The notes beneath the pieces were generated by a model, which saw only the letters and a program-made list of their open reading frames with translations, ran no database searches and was not told the origin of the DNA. From Mesorhizobium sp. (GTDB lineage Bacteria; Pseudomonadota; Alphaproteobacteria; Rhizobiales; Rhizobiaceae), in assembly GCA_019635735.1 (NCBI GenBank), contig JAHBYX010000012.1, forward strand, positions 62,001 through 126,000: a stretch of 64,000 bases of DNA, in the 5' to 3' direction. Position numbers and translations under genes: made by a program. Positions 1 to 8,938 of the stretch are shown one piece after another (the first letter of the stretch is position 1; every line of letters starts with the position of its first letter).

Positions 1-287
1 CCTTCCTTGCGATTGACCATGTCGCCCGTGCAAGGCTCGATCCCGTAGAGATGCACCGTCAGAGTCGCGTCGACGCGGAAGTCAGTCGGCGACACTGCCT
101 TGAATCCGGAAGCTGACGCATAGCCTTTGCGCTCCGACACGTTTCCCAGGCCGTCGTAGTATTCCATGACCAGCACGATCTTCCCCGGTGCCGCGAGCGA
201 ACGAACATAGGCTTCGTCCACCGGCCCGGCCGCATAGGCCGGCAGGCATGCGCCGATCGCCGCCACGTACACGGCTGCTCGTCTCAT
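1..287 (-). CDS. Exported protein, thermonuclease-like, partial
   Basis: The 3' end lies outside the window; 95 codons are visible. The start ATG is chosen because a GGAGG lies 8 bases before it and because the first 20 residues form a signal peptide (MRRAAVYVAAIGACLPAYAA). The visible mature part carries the segment LYGIEPCTGD, which I associate from memory with small secreted nuclease-homologue proteins (staphylococcal nuclease fold) of rhizobial plasmids. The catalytic residues would lie beyond the edge, so activity cannot be judged. The gene is divergent from the virB operon, sharing a 137-base intergenic region. The nuclease reading is a family-level guess; the exported nature is well supported. 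Confidence 0.5.
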   Translation of the reverse strand, partial: MRRAAVYVAAIGACLPAYAAGPVDEAYVRSLAAPGKIVLVMEYYDGLGNVSERKGYASASGFKAVSPTDFRVDATLTVHLYGIEPCTGDMVNRKE

Positions 288-347
288 GTGCAGTCGCCTC
301 CAGGTTGTCACCTTGCTCGACATTGACCTGCCTCCTCTCTCTTTGCA

Positions 348-383
348 AGAAAAAATCACAATCAAATTGACATTGTTTTTTCT
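348..383. promoter_or_regulatory. AT-rich imperfect inverted repeat in the divergent virB1 promoter region
   Basis: In an otherwise GC-rich window this 137-base spacer is strongly AT-rich. It holds an imperfect palindrome with arms at 348-362 (AGAAAAAATCACAAT) and 372-383 (ATTGTTTTTTCT), which pair except for a three-base bulge. It lies between the divergent exported protein and virB1, where an operator controlling the whole conjugation operon would be expected. Ros/MucR-type zinc-finger repressors bind AT-rich imperfect palindromes upstream of vir genes in Agrobacterium; applying this here is inference. I could not assign -35/-10 boxes confidently. Confidence 0.35.
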
Positions 384-424
384 GTCGCCTAACCATTCTC
401 GCATCTGTCGTTACAAGGCTTTGG

Positions 425-1312
425 ATGCGGACCATGGGAAGCCAAGCGAAATCAGCATCGATAGCGCCGCTCCTGGCCGTGACAATCCTCACGAGTATAG
501 GCGTTACGACGGGCGGAGCAGCATTGGCGCTTGAGCTGTCGGCGACCACGCGTCTCCAGCACCACGACGCTAGAGAAAATTGGCAACAGGAGGACGTCCC
601 ATCCTCGGCCGACTCTGTTGCCGAAGCCCGTTGGGCGCGGTTGCCGGACGACTATGTGCTGGGGGAGGGTGGCCAGATCGTTCCCCGGCATCAGGCGCTT
701 GAGCCGATCGGCGTGCCAGCATCTGAGGTCCTCGGGCCTGAACTCGACGACAATCATTTTGATAGTGGCGCTCTGTCCGGGATGGAGGAGTGCGGGCCGT
801 CGCCAGCAACGCCTGCTGAGATCGCCCGCCTCGTCATCGAGGCTTCGCAGCGGCACAATGTCGACGTCGGATTCGCCGTCGCGGTCGTGACCGCTGAAAG
901 CCGGTTCGATCGACTGCGCAATTCGCCCAAGGGCGCGCGCGGGCCAATGCAGCTCATGCCCGCGACCGCCGAGCGGTTCGGTGTGATCGATATCTGCGAT
1001 CCTGAACAGAATATCGATGGCGGAGTCCGCTATCTCCGCGCGCTGACCGACGAGTTTCGCAATCCGCTTCTCGTTGCCGCTGCCTACAACGCGGGCGAGG
1101 GACGCGTGCGCGAGCATGGCGGCATCCCACCCTTCAAGGAAACGATCGGGTACGTCGCCGAAGTCCTCAACATTCAGATGGGCCTTGAGGGACGCGGGGC
1201 GACTGCGAGCGAACCACGTGACGTTGCTGATGAGCAGCGATCAGGTCCCGCCAGGGGTGTCATCACGTCGCGCGAACGCCGCCAATGGGTCGGCGGTGTC
1301 ATGCATTTTTAG
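425..1312 (+). CDS. virB1: VirB1-type lytic transglycosylase
   Basis: This protein cuts peptidoglycan so the secretion channel can cross the cell wall. An N-terminal hydrophobic export segment (residues about 13-36) is followed by a linker and a C-terminal SLT domain from about residue 130. The catalytic glutamate is E158 in TAESRFD, followed by GARGPMQLMP (170-179) and AAYNAGEG (219-226), the usual SLT signatures. Residue 4 is also Met, so the start could be three codons later. It is the first gene of the operon and virB2 begins 12 bases downstream. A second SLT protein lies between virB4 and virB5, so the operon carries two transglycosylases. Confidence 0.92.
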   Translation: MRTMGSQAKSASIAPLLAVTILTSIGVTTGGAALALELSATTRLQHHDARENWQQEDVPSSADSVAEARWARLPDDYVLGEGGQIVPRHQALEPIGVPASEVLGPELDDNHFDSGALSGMEECGPSPATPAEIARLVIEASQRHNVDVGFAVAVVTAESRFDRLRNSPKGARGPMQLMPATAERFGVIDICDPEQNIDGGVRYLRALTDEFRNPLLVAAAYNAGEGRVREHGGIPPFKETIGYVAEVLNIQMGLEGRGATASEPRDVADEQRSGPARGVITSRERRQWVGGVMHF

Positions 1313-1324
1313 CCGGAGGCCACC

Positions 1325-1660
1325 ATGAACGACCTTTCCTATTCGTCCGCCGCTCGGCCAGTGCCAATGCCGATTGCATTCGCCACGATGCTTGCCATCT
1401 GTCTGGTGTTTGCGGAGCCGGCATTGGCTCAATCCTCTGGCGCCTTTGCGCCGCTGGAAACCGCGGTCCAGATGATAGTGGACTTCATCACCGGGCCGTT
1501 CGGCCGGCTTCTTGCCATCATCGCGGTCATTGCCCTCGGTTTCCTCGCTTTCGCCGGCCGTCTGTCGTGGTTCACCGCCGGCGCGGTGGTGCTGGGGATC
1601 GGTCTTGTCTTTGGCGCACCGGCGATCGTCGACGAGATGATCGCGGCCGTGGGGAACTGA
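1325..1660 (+). CDS. virB2: VirB2 pilin
   Basis: This is the major conjugative pilin subunit, inserted in the inner membrane before assembly. The 111-residue precursor has a long signal sequence ending in PALA at residue 35, with Q36 as likely first mature residue. The roughly 76-residue mature part has two hydrophobic segments (about 58-78 and 82-100) separated by a short polar loop (GRLSW), the standard VirB2 topology. A GGAGG lies just before the ATG. Position between virB1 and virB3 confirms the call. Confidence 0.9.
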   Translation: MNDLSYSSAARPVPMPIAFATMLAICLVFAEPALAQSSGAFAPLETAVQMIVDFITGPFGRLLAIIAVIALGFLAFAGRLSWFTAGAVVLGIGLVFGAPAIVDEMIAAVGN

Positions 1661-1663
1661 GCC

Positions 1664-1963
1664 ATGGTCGAATTCGCCGACGAGAAGCCTCAACTGACGC
1701 CGCTGGTGATCGGCCTCACGCGGCCGCCGATGATGTGGGGCATCCCGCTCAACGCCTTCTACATCATTGTCGGCTTCACGCTCATCGCCTTCCTGGTGAG
1801 CACGAGCTTCTGGTCGGCGCTGATCGCACCACTGATCTATCTCGCTCTCTTCGCGCTCTGCAGTCGCGATATCCGGATCCTCGATCTCGCCCAGGTTGTC
1901 GGCCGCCGAACGCCTCGGACGCCCAACCGGCTGTTCTGGCGAACCAATTCCTATGGGCCATGA
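1664..1963 (+). CDS. virB3: VirB3 inner-membrane protein
   Basis: This short inner-membrane component associates with VirB4 and is needed for pilus assembly. The 99 residues have a polar N-terminus with the typical LTRPPMMWGIP segment, then one or two membrane helices (about residues 28-66) and a basic C-terminus. Its stop overlaps the virB4 start (ATGA), so the two are translationally coupled. Size and order match VirB3. Confidence 0.9.
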   Translation: MVEFADEKPQLTPLVIGLTRPPMMWGIPLNAFYIIVGFTLIAFLVSTSFWSALIAPLIYLALFALCSRDIRILDLAQVVGRRTPRTPNRLFWRTNSYGP

Positions 1964-4380
1964 CCATGTTGAACGTCGTCGCCGAAGAGCTGGGATTTGG
2001 TCGTGAGCGCCGGCGCGAGCGGCCTATGTCGAACCACATTCCGTATCTGCGCCATGTCGCAGACACCGTTATCGGCCTCGAAAGCGGGGCGATCCTTTCG
2101 GTGATCAAGCTGGATGGCCTGTTCTTTCAGACTGAGGATCAGGCCGAGCTCAACATGCGCGCAGCTGTCCAGAACACGTTGATCCGTGCGCTCGGGTCGA
2201 GCCGCTATTCGCTCTGGTCGACGGTGATCCGCAAGGAGGTCAAGCCTTCGATCGGGGGAACCTTCTCGGACGCGTTCTGCGATCTCCTGAACACCCGCTA
2301 CATGGCGTCACTGCGCGACAAGCGCATGTTCACCAACGAGCTCTACCTCACGATTGTCCGTTCCGGCATGCGAGGCGCGCTCGGCGCCGCCGAAGGTTTT
2401 TCGCGACTGCTTGATCGATCCTCCGGCAGAGAAGTCGTTGAGCAGCGACTGCACGAACGCATCAACGAACTCGAAGAGATCGTCGGCAACGTCACGCGCG
2501 AATTGCAAAAGTACGGCGCGCGTCCGCTTGGCGTCGTTTACCGCGATGGCGAGCCGTACTCGGAGCCCTGCGCCTTCATCAACACGCTGCTCACCTGCGG
2601 CGTCGCGCGCGAGATGCGCCTGCCCCGCATGGGCATCCGCAGCTATGTCGGTACGTCGCGTCTGCATTTCTCGAAGCGGACATTGCAAGCGCAGGGTCCG
2701 ACCGAGGCGGAGAATCGCTTCGGCGCGATGCTGTCCATCAAGGAGTATCCGCCATTTTCCGGGCCTGGGATGCTCGATGGGCTCCTGCAGATGAACCACG
2801 AGTTCATCTGCACCCAGTCGTTCACGCTTACCGACAAGCCGATCGCGCAGGAGCGCATTTCGCGGCTGCAGCGCCAGATACACGCGTCGGACGAATCGGG
2901 CAGCACCGTCGAGACCGATATCGACTTCGCACTGAACAGCCTGCTCAACCAGGAAGCCGTCTTCGGCTATCACCATTTCAGCCTGTTGTGCCTGTCGCGC
3001 GACCTCGCTTGCCTCGACAAGGCCGTCGCCGAACTCGGCTCCTGTCTCACCGACATGAACATCAACTGGCTGCGCGAGGACCTCAACATGGAAGCCTCGT
3101 TCTGGGCGCAGCTGCCGGGCAACCACGCCTACATCGCCCGCTCCTGCATGCTGTCGAGCGCGAATTTTTCCGGCTTCTCGTCGCTGCACAATTTCGCGAC
3201 CGGTTCTCCTCGTGGCAACCACTGGGGACTGCCGATTTCGATCCTCGAAACGACATCGCAGACACCCTACTGGTTCAATTTCCATCAGCGCGACATCGGC
3301 CATTTTTTGGTGACCGGACCGACCGGGTCGGGCAAGACCGTGGCGCTGACCTTCCTGCTTGCGCAAGCCTTCCGGATCTCGCCTGAGCCGCGGGCCGTCT
3401 TCTTCGACAAGGACCGCGGCGCCGAGATCTTCATTCGTGCCGTGGGGGGCGACTATGAGGTGCTCCAGCCCGGCATCGCGACCGGCTTCAATCCGCTGCA
3501 ATTGGAAAACACGCCCGCAAATCGCGAGTTTCTGCATCGCCTGCTCAAGGCTATGCTCGATCCGGCCGACGGCCACGGATTCAGCCAGGAAGAAGACGAC
3601 ACGCTGGAGCGCGCGATCGGGCGCATCTGCCAGGAGCCGATCGAACAGCGCACGCTCGCCAATCTTTCCGGCCTGTTGATGGGTCGCGCCCGCTCCGACG
3701 CCAACGATCTCCAATCACGTCTGCGCCCATGGTTCGAGGGCGAGAAGGCCTGGCTCTTCAATGCGCCGCAGGACGTCTTGTCGTTCTCGGGCCGCCGAAT
3801 TTTCGGCTTTGACATGACGCACATCCTCGACAACAGGGAAGTGCGCACGCCGGCGCTGATGTACCTCTACCACCGGCTGGACGAACTGCTTACCGGAGAG
3901 CCCGTGCTCATCTTCATGGATGAGGGCTGGAAGCTTCTGCAGGATCCGGTCTTTTCCAACTACATCGTCGACAAGTTGAAGACGATCCGGAAGCTCAACG
4001 GGATCGTCGGGTTCGGGACCCAGTCGGCCGCCGATGTTGCACGCTCGCCGCAATCGCACACGCTGATCGAGCAATCCGCGACCAATCTGCACTTTCCCAA
4101 TCCGCGTGCGGACGAGGAAAGCTACATCCGGCGCTTCGGACTGTCCGCCAAGGAGTACGCCTTCATTCGCAACACGCCGCCCGAGCGACGGACATTTTTG
4201 GTCAAGCACGGCAACGACTCCGTCATCGCCAGGCTCGACCTCACCTCCATGCCGGATCTCGTGCGCGTGATGTCCGGTCGCAAGGAGACGATCGAACAAT
4301 GTGCAGCACTTCGCGCGCAGTTCGGCGACGATCCGGCGAAGTGGTTGCCTGTGTTCTGCGGTTGGGAGCGAGCGGCATGA
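1960..4380 (+). CDS. virB4: VirB4 secretion ATPase
   Basis: This is the large ATPase that powers pilus biogenesis and substrate transfer at the inner membrane. The reading frame is open upstream to 1285, but the first ATG that makes sense overlaps the virB3 stop as ATGA and gives 806 residues, normal for VirB4; ATG at 1966 is an alternative. Walker A is GPTGSGKT (453-460) and Walker B is VLIFMDEGWKLL (about 649-660). The N-terminal half is the usual CagE/TrbE/VirB domain. The stop overlaps the start of the next gene, again as ATGA. Confidence 0.95.
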   Translation: MTMLNVVAEELGFGRERRRERPMSNHIPYLRHVADTVIGLESGAILSVIKLDGLFFQTEDQAELNMRAAVQNTLIRALGSSRYSLWSTVIRKEVKPSIGGTFSDAFCDLLNTRYMASLRDKRMFTNELYLTIVRSGMRGALGAAEGFSRLLDRSSGREVVEQRLHERINELEEIVGNVTRELQKYGARPLGVVYRDGEPYSEPCAFINTLLTCGVAREMRLPRMGIRSYVGTSRLHFSKRTLQAQGPTEAENRFGAMLSIKEYPPFSGPGMLDGLLQMNHEFICTQSFTLTDKPIAQERISRLQRQIHASDESGSTVETDIDFALNSLLNQEAVFGYHHFSLLCLSRDLACLDKAVAELGSCLTDMNINWLREDLNMEASFWAQLPGNHAYIARSCMLSSANFSGFSSLHNFATGSPRGNHWGLPISILETTSQTPYWFNFHQRDIGHFLVTGPTGSGKTVALTFLLAQAFRISPEPRAVFFDKDRGAEIFIRAVGGDYEVLQPGIATGFNPLQLENTPANREFLHRLLKAMLDPADGHGFSQEEDDTLERAIGRICQEPIEQRTLANLSGLLMGRARSDANDLQSRLRPWFEGEKAWLFNAPQDVLSFSGRRIFGFDMTHILDNREVRTPALMYLYHRLDELLTGEPVLIFMDEGWKLLQDPVFSNYIVDKLKTIRKLNGIVGFGTQSAADVARSPQSHTLIEQSATNLHFPNPRADEESYIRRFGLSAKEYAFIRNTPPERRTFLVKHGNDSVIARLDLTSMPDLVRVMSGRKETIEQCAALRAQFGDDPAKWLPVFCGWERAA

Positions 4381-5441
4381 TCAGACGTATTTCCCTGCTT
4401 TTGACCATCGTCGCATCACCGGCTTTTGCTGATATTCCGACTATCGACGCCACCGTGCTAGACGAGCGCGAGGATCGCGACAAGAAAACCGGCGAAATCG
4501 AGAAGGTCGACGAGGAGCGCTACGTCAACAATCAGAGCGTGACCTGCTCGATGTACCGACCGGGCCGGAAGGATGATCCGGTCGCAGCGGCGAATTCCAA
4601 CCCGGCGATCGCCGGACTGGTTCGTCGGATCGCGCGGGAAGAAGGCGTCGACGAAAATCAGTTCCTGGCGCTCGTCTACCAGGAGAGCCGCTTCAACCCT
4701 TGTGCCAAATCGCCAGCAGGCGCGATCGGGCTTGCCCAGCTGATGCCCGGCACGGCTGGCGACCTCGGCGTCGATCCCTACAATATCGAGCAGAACCTAC
4801 GCGGCGGCGCGCGCTACTACAAGCAGCAGCTTCGAAAGTACAACGGCAATGTTTCCCTGGCGCTTGCCGCATACAATGCCGGCGCGGGGAACGTGAACAA
4901 ATATGGTGGGATCCCGCCATTCAAAGAGACGCAGGGCTATGTCGCCAACATAACCCAAAGGTGGCTCCCGGCTTTCGGGGGTTCGGACAAGTCCGGCATT
5001 CCGCTCAACTACGGCGGTGGCGGCGCCTATGCGGGCGCCCGGACCAGCACCATGAACGCGATGGGCCTGACCGCTGCGATCGGCGAGGGGTCCAGCGATG
5101 TCACGTCCTGGCTGACGCAACTCGGCAACATGGGTTCGGGCACGATCCAGGACAGCTGGGATCACAATTCCGGTGCCCGCAATGCGAACATCGAGCTTAT
5201 CAACCGGCTGATCCTGCTCGGCACGGCGTTCGCCGATCTCACCAACTCCAGCAATGCCATGAAGCTCGGCGACCTGTCCGGCACGAACCGATCGACCCGT
5301 TACGAGACGGGCAACGATAACGATGATCGGCCGGTGGCCGGCTTCTGTGACGACCGCGAAGGCTTCGTCTGGGATGCCAACGCAAAGGCCTGTGTCCAGC
5401 GCATTGATGCGCAGGCGGAACTGCTTCTCGAGACTCAGTGA
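4377..5441 (+). CDS. Second T4SS-associated lytic transglycosylase
   Basis: The 354-residue exported protein has a signal peptide (cleavage after SPAFA, about residue 18) and an SLT domain with catalytic Glu in YQESRFN, then GAIGLAQLMPGTA and AAYNAGAGNV. It lies exactly where TrbJ/VirB5 neighbours are found, overlapping virB4 by four bases and ending just before virB5. The mature N-terminus (DIPTID...) resembles that of the following VirB5 (DIPVID...), including a shared RD-KTG-I pattern, which suggests local duplication or domain shuffling. After the SLT domain comes a 130-residue Gly/Ser/Asn-rich region of unknown role with two cysteines near the end. Redundancy or specialisation relative to virB1 is unknown. 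Confidence 0.85.
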   Translation: MIRRISLLLTIVASPAFADIPTIDATVLDEREDRDKKTGEIEKVDEERYVNNQSVTCSMYRPGRKDDPVAAANSNPAIAGLVRRIAREEGVDENQFLALVYQESRFNPCAKSPAGAIGLAQLMPGTAGDLGVDPYNIEQNLRGGARYYKQQLRKYNGNVSLALAAYNAGAGNVNKYGGIPPFKETQGYVANITQRWLPAFGGSDKSGIPLNYGGGGAYAGARTSTMNAMGLTAAIGEGSSDVTSWLTQLGNMGSGTIQDSWDHNSGARNANIELINRLILLGTAFADLTNSSNAMKLGDLSGTNRSTRYETGNDNDDRPVAGFCDDREGFVWDANAKACVQRIDAQAELLLETQ

Positions 5442-5452
5442 TGGAGATCGAT

Positions 5453-6151
5453 ATGAAACGTTCATTGGCAATCTTGGGCTTAGTCGGCGTAGGCATCGCC
5501 CCGGCTGCAGCCGATATCCCGGTCATCGACAAGACCAACTATGCAGTCGCGCGCGATACCGCCGAAAAGACAGGCAAGATCCTCGATACGAACAAGGAAA
5601 TCCTCACAACGGTCGAGGAGACACTGAAGGCCGTAACCGGCGACCGCGGCGGCGACGCCGGTCCCCTGAAGGATATCGCGATCGGCAACGGCTTTAGCGT
5701 CTCCTCGATGCCGTCCTTCGACAGCATCCTGAAGGGTGGGATCGCCGATTTCGGCTCGCTCGATCCCAAGGTGGTGGAAGCCGCGACGCTCTTCATCAAT
5801 GGTCTGCAGCTTGTGCGGTCGCTCTCGGGCAAGGAAAACAGCTCGCTTGCCAGCGACAAATCCTATGAGGAGCTGATGAAAACGGTGATGGGCGTCTCGG
5901 CTCTGATCACCGGTTCTCAAGCTGCCGTCGAAACGCGCCGTTCCGCGCTCGAAACCGCCGGCGGCGACATCGGCAAGGCCGAGGACATAAAGGGCTCGAT
6001 CGACCAGAACACGCAGCTCCAGGTTCAGACGGGCCTGACGTTGAACGAAATGATCGGCGTGCTGAACGCCGGCGTGCAGTCGTTGCACGCCGAAAACCAG
6101 CGCAAGCTGACCGACATGTCGAACACCAAAAAGGCGCTGCGGTACGAATGA
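5453..6151 (+). CDS. virB5: VirB5 minor pilin / adhesin
   Basis: This minor pilus component is likely located at the pilus tip. The start is placed at ATG 5453, preceded by GGAGA with a five-base spacer and giving a clean signal peptide (MKRSLAILGLVGVGIAPAAA); GTG 5438 and ATG 5441 are in frame but would put charged residues ahead of the leader. The mature 212 residues are mostly predicted helical with heptad-like stretches, as in VirB5. The stop overlaps the lipoprotein gene (ATGA). Confidence 0.82.
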   Translation: MKRSLAILGLVGVGIAPAAADIPVIDKTNYAVARDTAEKTGKILDTNKEILTTVEETLKAVTGDRGGDAGPLKDIAIGNGFSVSSMPSFDSILKGGIADFGSLDPKVVEAATLFINGLQLVRSLSGKENSSLASDKSYEELMKTVMGVSALITGSQAAVETRRSALETAGGDIGKAEDIKGSIDQNTQLQVQTGLTLNEMIGVLNAGVQSLHAENQRKLTDMSNTKKALRYE

Positions 6152-6372
6152 GAGGGCGGCTGTGCATCTCGATCGCTCTGGTGTTCGCACTGGCCGTTCT
6201 CGCCAGCGGGTGCGGCACACCGCGCGAGAAGACGGCGCCGTGCAAACGACCGGCCAATTTGTCGAGCTATGCCAGCACCGGGGACGAGTGCGGCCCGACA
6301 ATGTCCGTCAATACGGACAGGGCCGCCGCATTGGCGGCGATCGAGGATCTGGCGTCCGTGGAAGAAGAATAG
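6148..6372 (+). CDS. VirB7-like outer-membrane lipoprotein
   Basis: This 74-residue protein has a signal sequence ending in a lipobox-like LASGC, with the lipidated Cys at 22. Two more cysteines (C32 and C48) could form disulfides, as VirB7 does with VirB9. It sits between virB5 and virB6 rather than directly after virB6, which is common in this operon type. The function rests on size, lipobox and position, since VirB7 sequences are poorly conserved. Confidence 0.7.
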   Translation: MRGRLCISIALVFALAVLASGCGTPREKTAPCKRPANLSSYASTGDECGPTMSVNTDRAAALAAIEDLASVEEE

Positions 6373-6381
6373 GGCAGGGCG

Positions 6382-7392
6382 GTGGACGACTTCATTGGCG
6401 AACTGCTGGATCGGATCGACGCGTCGGGGCAGAATTTCTCGCAAAGCGCCTACGAGGCACTGAGCCGGGATCTCGAGCCGCTGCTTCGCTTGCTCTTCGT
6501 CCTTGCGGTTCTGTTCTATGGGGTGCAGCTTTTCCTCGGGACGTCACGCCTCAGCGTGGCCGAAATCATCGGCCGGCTGGTGCGTGTTTTCGTCATTCTC
6601 GTGCTTGTTGGTACTTGGTCGAACTTCAACGATCTTGTCTATGATTGGCTGACCACGGTGCCGGAAGCGGCCGGCCGCGCCATTCTGGCAGCGTCCGGCA
6701 CGGGCGTGACCGAACCCACCAACGGGCTGTCGCAAATCTGGGAAACCGCTAACGTCGCCGCCGCCGCCTTCTCGGAGCAGGCGGGTTATCTCTCCGTCCT
6801 GCCCGCTTTGATCGGCATGATCATTATGGTCTTCGCCGGGTTGTTTGTCGCGATCGCGCTCGGCATTCTGGTGCTCGCGAAGGTCGTGCTGTGGGTGTTG
6901 CTGGGGACCGCGCCCATCTTCATCGCCTGCTTCTTTTTCGATGCGACGCGCAGCTATGCGATGGGGTGGCTCAACCAGTCGCTGCTCTACGCGATCATCC
7001 CGCTCTTTGTGTACGTGATTGCGGCGTTCCTCATCGCGGCGATGGAGCCCGAACTTACTTCGATAGACAGCATTTCCGGCAATCGCGAGCTGAAGCTCAG
7101 CGATTTCGCTGCCTTCATCATGTTCTGCCTGGCCGGCAGTTTCGTTCTTCTGCAGGTGCAATCACTCGCCCAAGGCATAGCTGGCGGCCTGGCGACACCG
7201 GTCGGTCCGCGTTCCCGGCAGATGACGGGCCGGAGCATTTTCTGGGGCCGTGAGGCGATCGGTCAATCGGCTCGGCAGACGCAGGCAGCGGTCCATCGTG
7301 TCCAGGCTCGACTTCACGCACCGCGGCAGGGTGGCGCCGGCGCCTCCATGGAGCGCGCGATTACATCAAATGGAACGCCTCGGCAGACGTGA
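6382..7392 (+). CDS. virB6: VirB6 polytopic membrane protein
   Basis: This inner-membrane channel component contacts the DNA substrate early in transfer. The 336 residues contain about five to six hydrophobic helices between residues 33 and 260 and a polar, basic C-terminal tail. The start is GTG, preceded by AGGGCAGGG; no ATG lies nearby in frame. The loop between helices around residues 85-130 matches the periplasmic loop of VirB6/TrbL proteins. It follows the lipoprotein gene by 9 bases. Confidence 0.88.
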   Translation: MDDFIGELLDRIDASGQNFSQSAYEALSRDLEPLLRLLFVLAVLFYGVQLFLGTSRLSVAEIIGRLVRVFVILVLVGTWSNFNDLVYDWLTTVPEAAGRAILAASGTGVTEPTNGLSQIWETANVAAAAFSEQAGYLSVLPALIGMIIMVFAGLFVAIALGILVLAKVVLWVLLGTAPIFIACFFFDATRSYAMGWLNQSLLYAIIPLFVYVIAAFLIAAMEPELTSIDSISGNRELKLSDFAAFIMFCLAGSFVLLQVQSLAQGIAGGLATPVGPRSRQMTGRSIFWGREAIGQSARQTQAAVHRVQARLHAPRQGGAGASMERAITSNGTPRQT

Positions 7393-7436
7393 CGCCAGGC
7401 TGATGTTGGATCCCGAACAACACGAAAAGAGCAGGG

Positions 7437-8132
7437 ATGGCAGACAAGTCAGAATCCGCGCTGCGGTCCTATTTCCAGCAAGGCGACATCTGGGAGCAGG
7501 AGATCATCAAGCGGGCGAAGCGCTCAGCGCGCGTCGCCTGGTTCTTTTCGATCGTCTTCGCCGGCATCGCGCTGCTCAGCCTGCTCGCCGTGGTGCTGAT
7601 GCTGCCGCTGAAGAGCTTCGAGCCCTATGTCGTCACCGTCGACCGGACCACGGGCTACATCGAGGTAAAGTCCGGCCTGACAAGGCCGGCAAATCTCACC
7701 GAGCAACAAGCGATCACGCAAGCCAATGTCGTGCGCTACATCCGTGCCCGCGAAGGCTACGATCCCTACGCCATTACCGAGAATTTTGGTGTCGCGGCGC
7801 TGCTCTCCGCAGACGAGGCGGCGCGCGAGCTGCAGACCCTCTACAGCGCGGCCAACGCGCAGAACCCGACAAAGGTCTATGGCCGGCTGAAGCGGGTCCT
7901 CGTCGACATCAAGTCGGTTACGTTCCCGAACGCCAGTACGGCGATCGTCAGGTTCTCCACCAACGAACGCAGCGACACAGAATCGATCGTCCGTCATTGG
8001 ATATCGGTCGTACGTTTCCGCTACACGGACACGCCGACCCGCAACGAATGGCGCTTCGAGAACCCTCTCGGCTTCCAAGTCTATTCCTACCGCCGGGATC
8101 AGGAAACGGTCACGTCCGGAGATGCGAAATGA
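7437..8132 (+). CDS. virB8: VirB8 inner-membrane assembly factor
   Basis: This bitopic inner-membrane protein nucleates the core channel. A short cytoplasmic N-terminus is followed by one transmembrane helix (about residues 33-58) and a periplasmic domain of NTF2-like fold, here 231 residues in all, the family norm. The segment PYVVTVDRTTGY just after the helix is typical of VirB8. It starts 44 bases after virB6 and its stop overlaps virB9 as ATGA. Confidence 0.92.
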   Translation: MADKSESALRSYFQQGDIWEQEIIKRAKRSARVAWFFSIVFAGIALLSLLAVVLMLPLKSFEPYVVTVDRTTGYIEVKSGLTRPANLTEQQAITQANVVRYIRAREGYDPYAITENFGVAALLSADEAARELQTLYSAANAQNPTKVYGRLKRVLVDIKSVTFPNASTAIVRFSTNERSDTESIVRHWISVVRFRYTDTPTRNEWRFENPLGFQVYSYRRDQETVTSGDAK

Positions 8133-8938
8133 GGGGCCGCTGCTGGACGGCTGCTCTCATTCTGTACGGCGCGCTGTGGCCCGCGATGGCCGCGCAGACG
8201 CCGAAGGGCGGTTCCCTCGATGCACGAGTCACCAGCGTCACCTATCAGGAGAACAACGTCGTCCAGGTTTTTGCGACGTACGGCATCTCGACCATGATCA
8301 TCTTCGACGAGGACGAGAAGTTCGAAACGATCTCGCTCGGCGACACGGAAAGCTGGCAGGTCGTGCCGGCCGAGAAAGGCAATATCCTGTTTGTGAAACC
8401 AATCGCGAAAGACGTCGTGACGAACATGAACGTCGTCACCGACAAGCGCATCTACTATCTCGAGCTTCATGACTTCGCGCCCGAGGCCGGCCGCAAGGTC
8501 TTTGGAATCCGCTTTCACTATCCGGAAAAAAACCTCAACGCCGCCTTGCGGCAGGAGGCCGAACAACGCGCCGCATGGCCGAACATCTCGGGCATCGACA
8601 AGGCGAACGTCAACATCGACTATTCGTTCTCGGGCGATGCCCGGCTGAAGCCGCTCATGGTCTTCGATGACGGCAACAAGACCTTCTTCAAATTCGACCG
8701 ACGCGTACCGGCGATCTTCGCGGTCAATTCGGACTTCTCCGAAACGCTGAGGAACTTCCGCAGGGAAGGGGAGTACATCGTCGTCGACGGGTCAGCGACC
8801 CAGTTCACCTTGCGGGATGGCGATCAGTGGATCTGCATCTTCAATCTCAGAAAGCCGGATTTCGGTGCACCTGACCCGGCAATTCTAGGGCCGGTCGAAG
8901 ATGACAAGGCCAAGCGCCGGCGTCGGAGCGGAAACTGA
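8129..8938 (+). CDS. virB9: VirB9 outer-membrane core protein
   Basis: This periplasmic/outer-membrane core component pairs with VirB7 and VirB10. The ORF is open far upstream, but ATG 8129 overlaps the virB8 stop and starts a signal peptide ending near residue 22 (PAMAA). The 269 residues carry the VirB9/CagX pattern, including FGIRFHYP in the middle and the C-terminal segment FKFDRRVPAIFAV preceding the outer-membrane domain. The stop overlaps virB10 as TGATG. Confidence 0.92.
   Translation: MRGRCWTAALILYGALWPAMAAQTPKGGSLDARVTSVTYQENNVVQVFATYGISTMIIFDEDEKFETISLGDTESWQVVPAEKGNILFVKPIAKDVVTNMNVVTDKRIYYLELHDFAPEAGRKVFGIRFHYPEKNLNAALRQEAEQRAAWPNISGIDKANVNIDYSFSGDARLKPLMVFDDGNKTFFKFDRRVPAIFAVNSDFSETLRNFRREGEYIVVDGSATQFTLRDGDQWICIFNLRKPDFGAPDPAILGPVEDDKAKRRRRSGN

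Noticed and set aside
82..549. 155-residue minus-strand open frame across the virB1 promoter region
   Set aside because: It covers the AT-rich intergenic region and virB1 antisense; the real leftward gene is the shorter signal-peptide frame starting at 287.
1285..1959. N-terminal extension of the VirB4 frame
   Set aside because: It overlaps virB2 and virB3 in another frame, has Arg/Cys/His-biased composition and makes VirB4 far longer than the family.
2308..3714. 468-residue minus-strand frame inside virB4
   Set aside because: Antisense shadow of a well-defined ATPase gene in high-GC DNA; no ribosome site and no family pattern.
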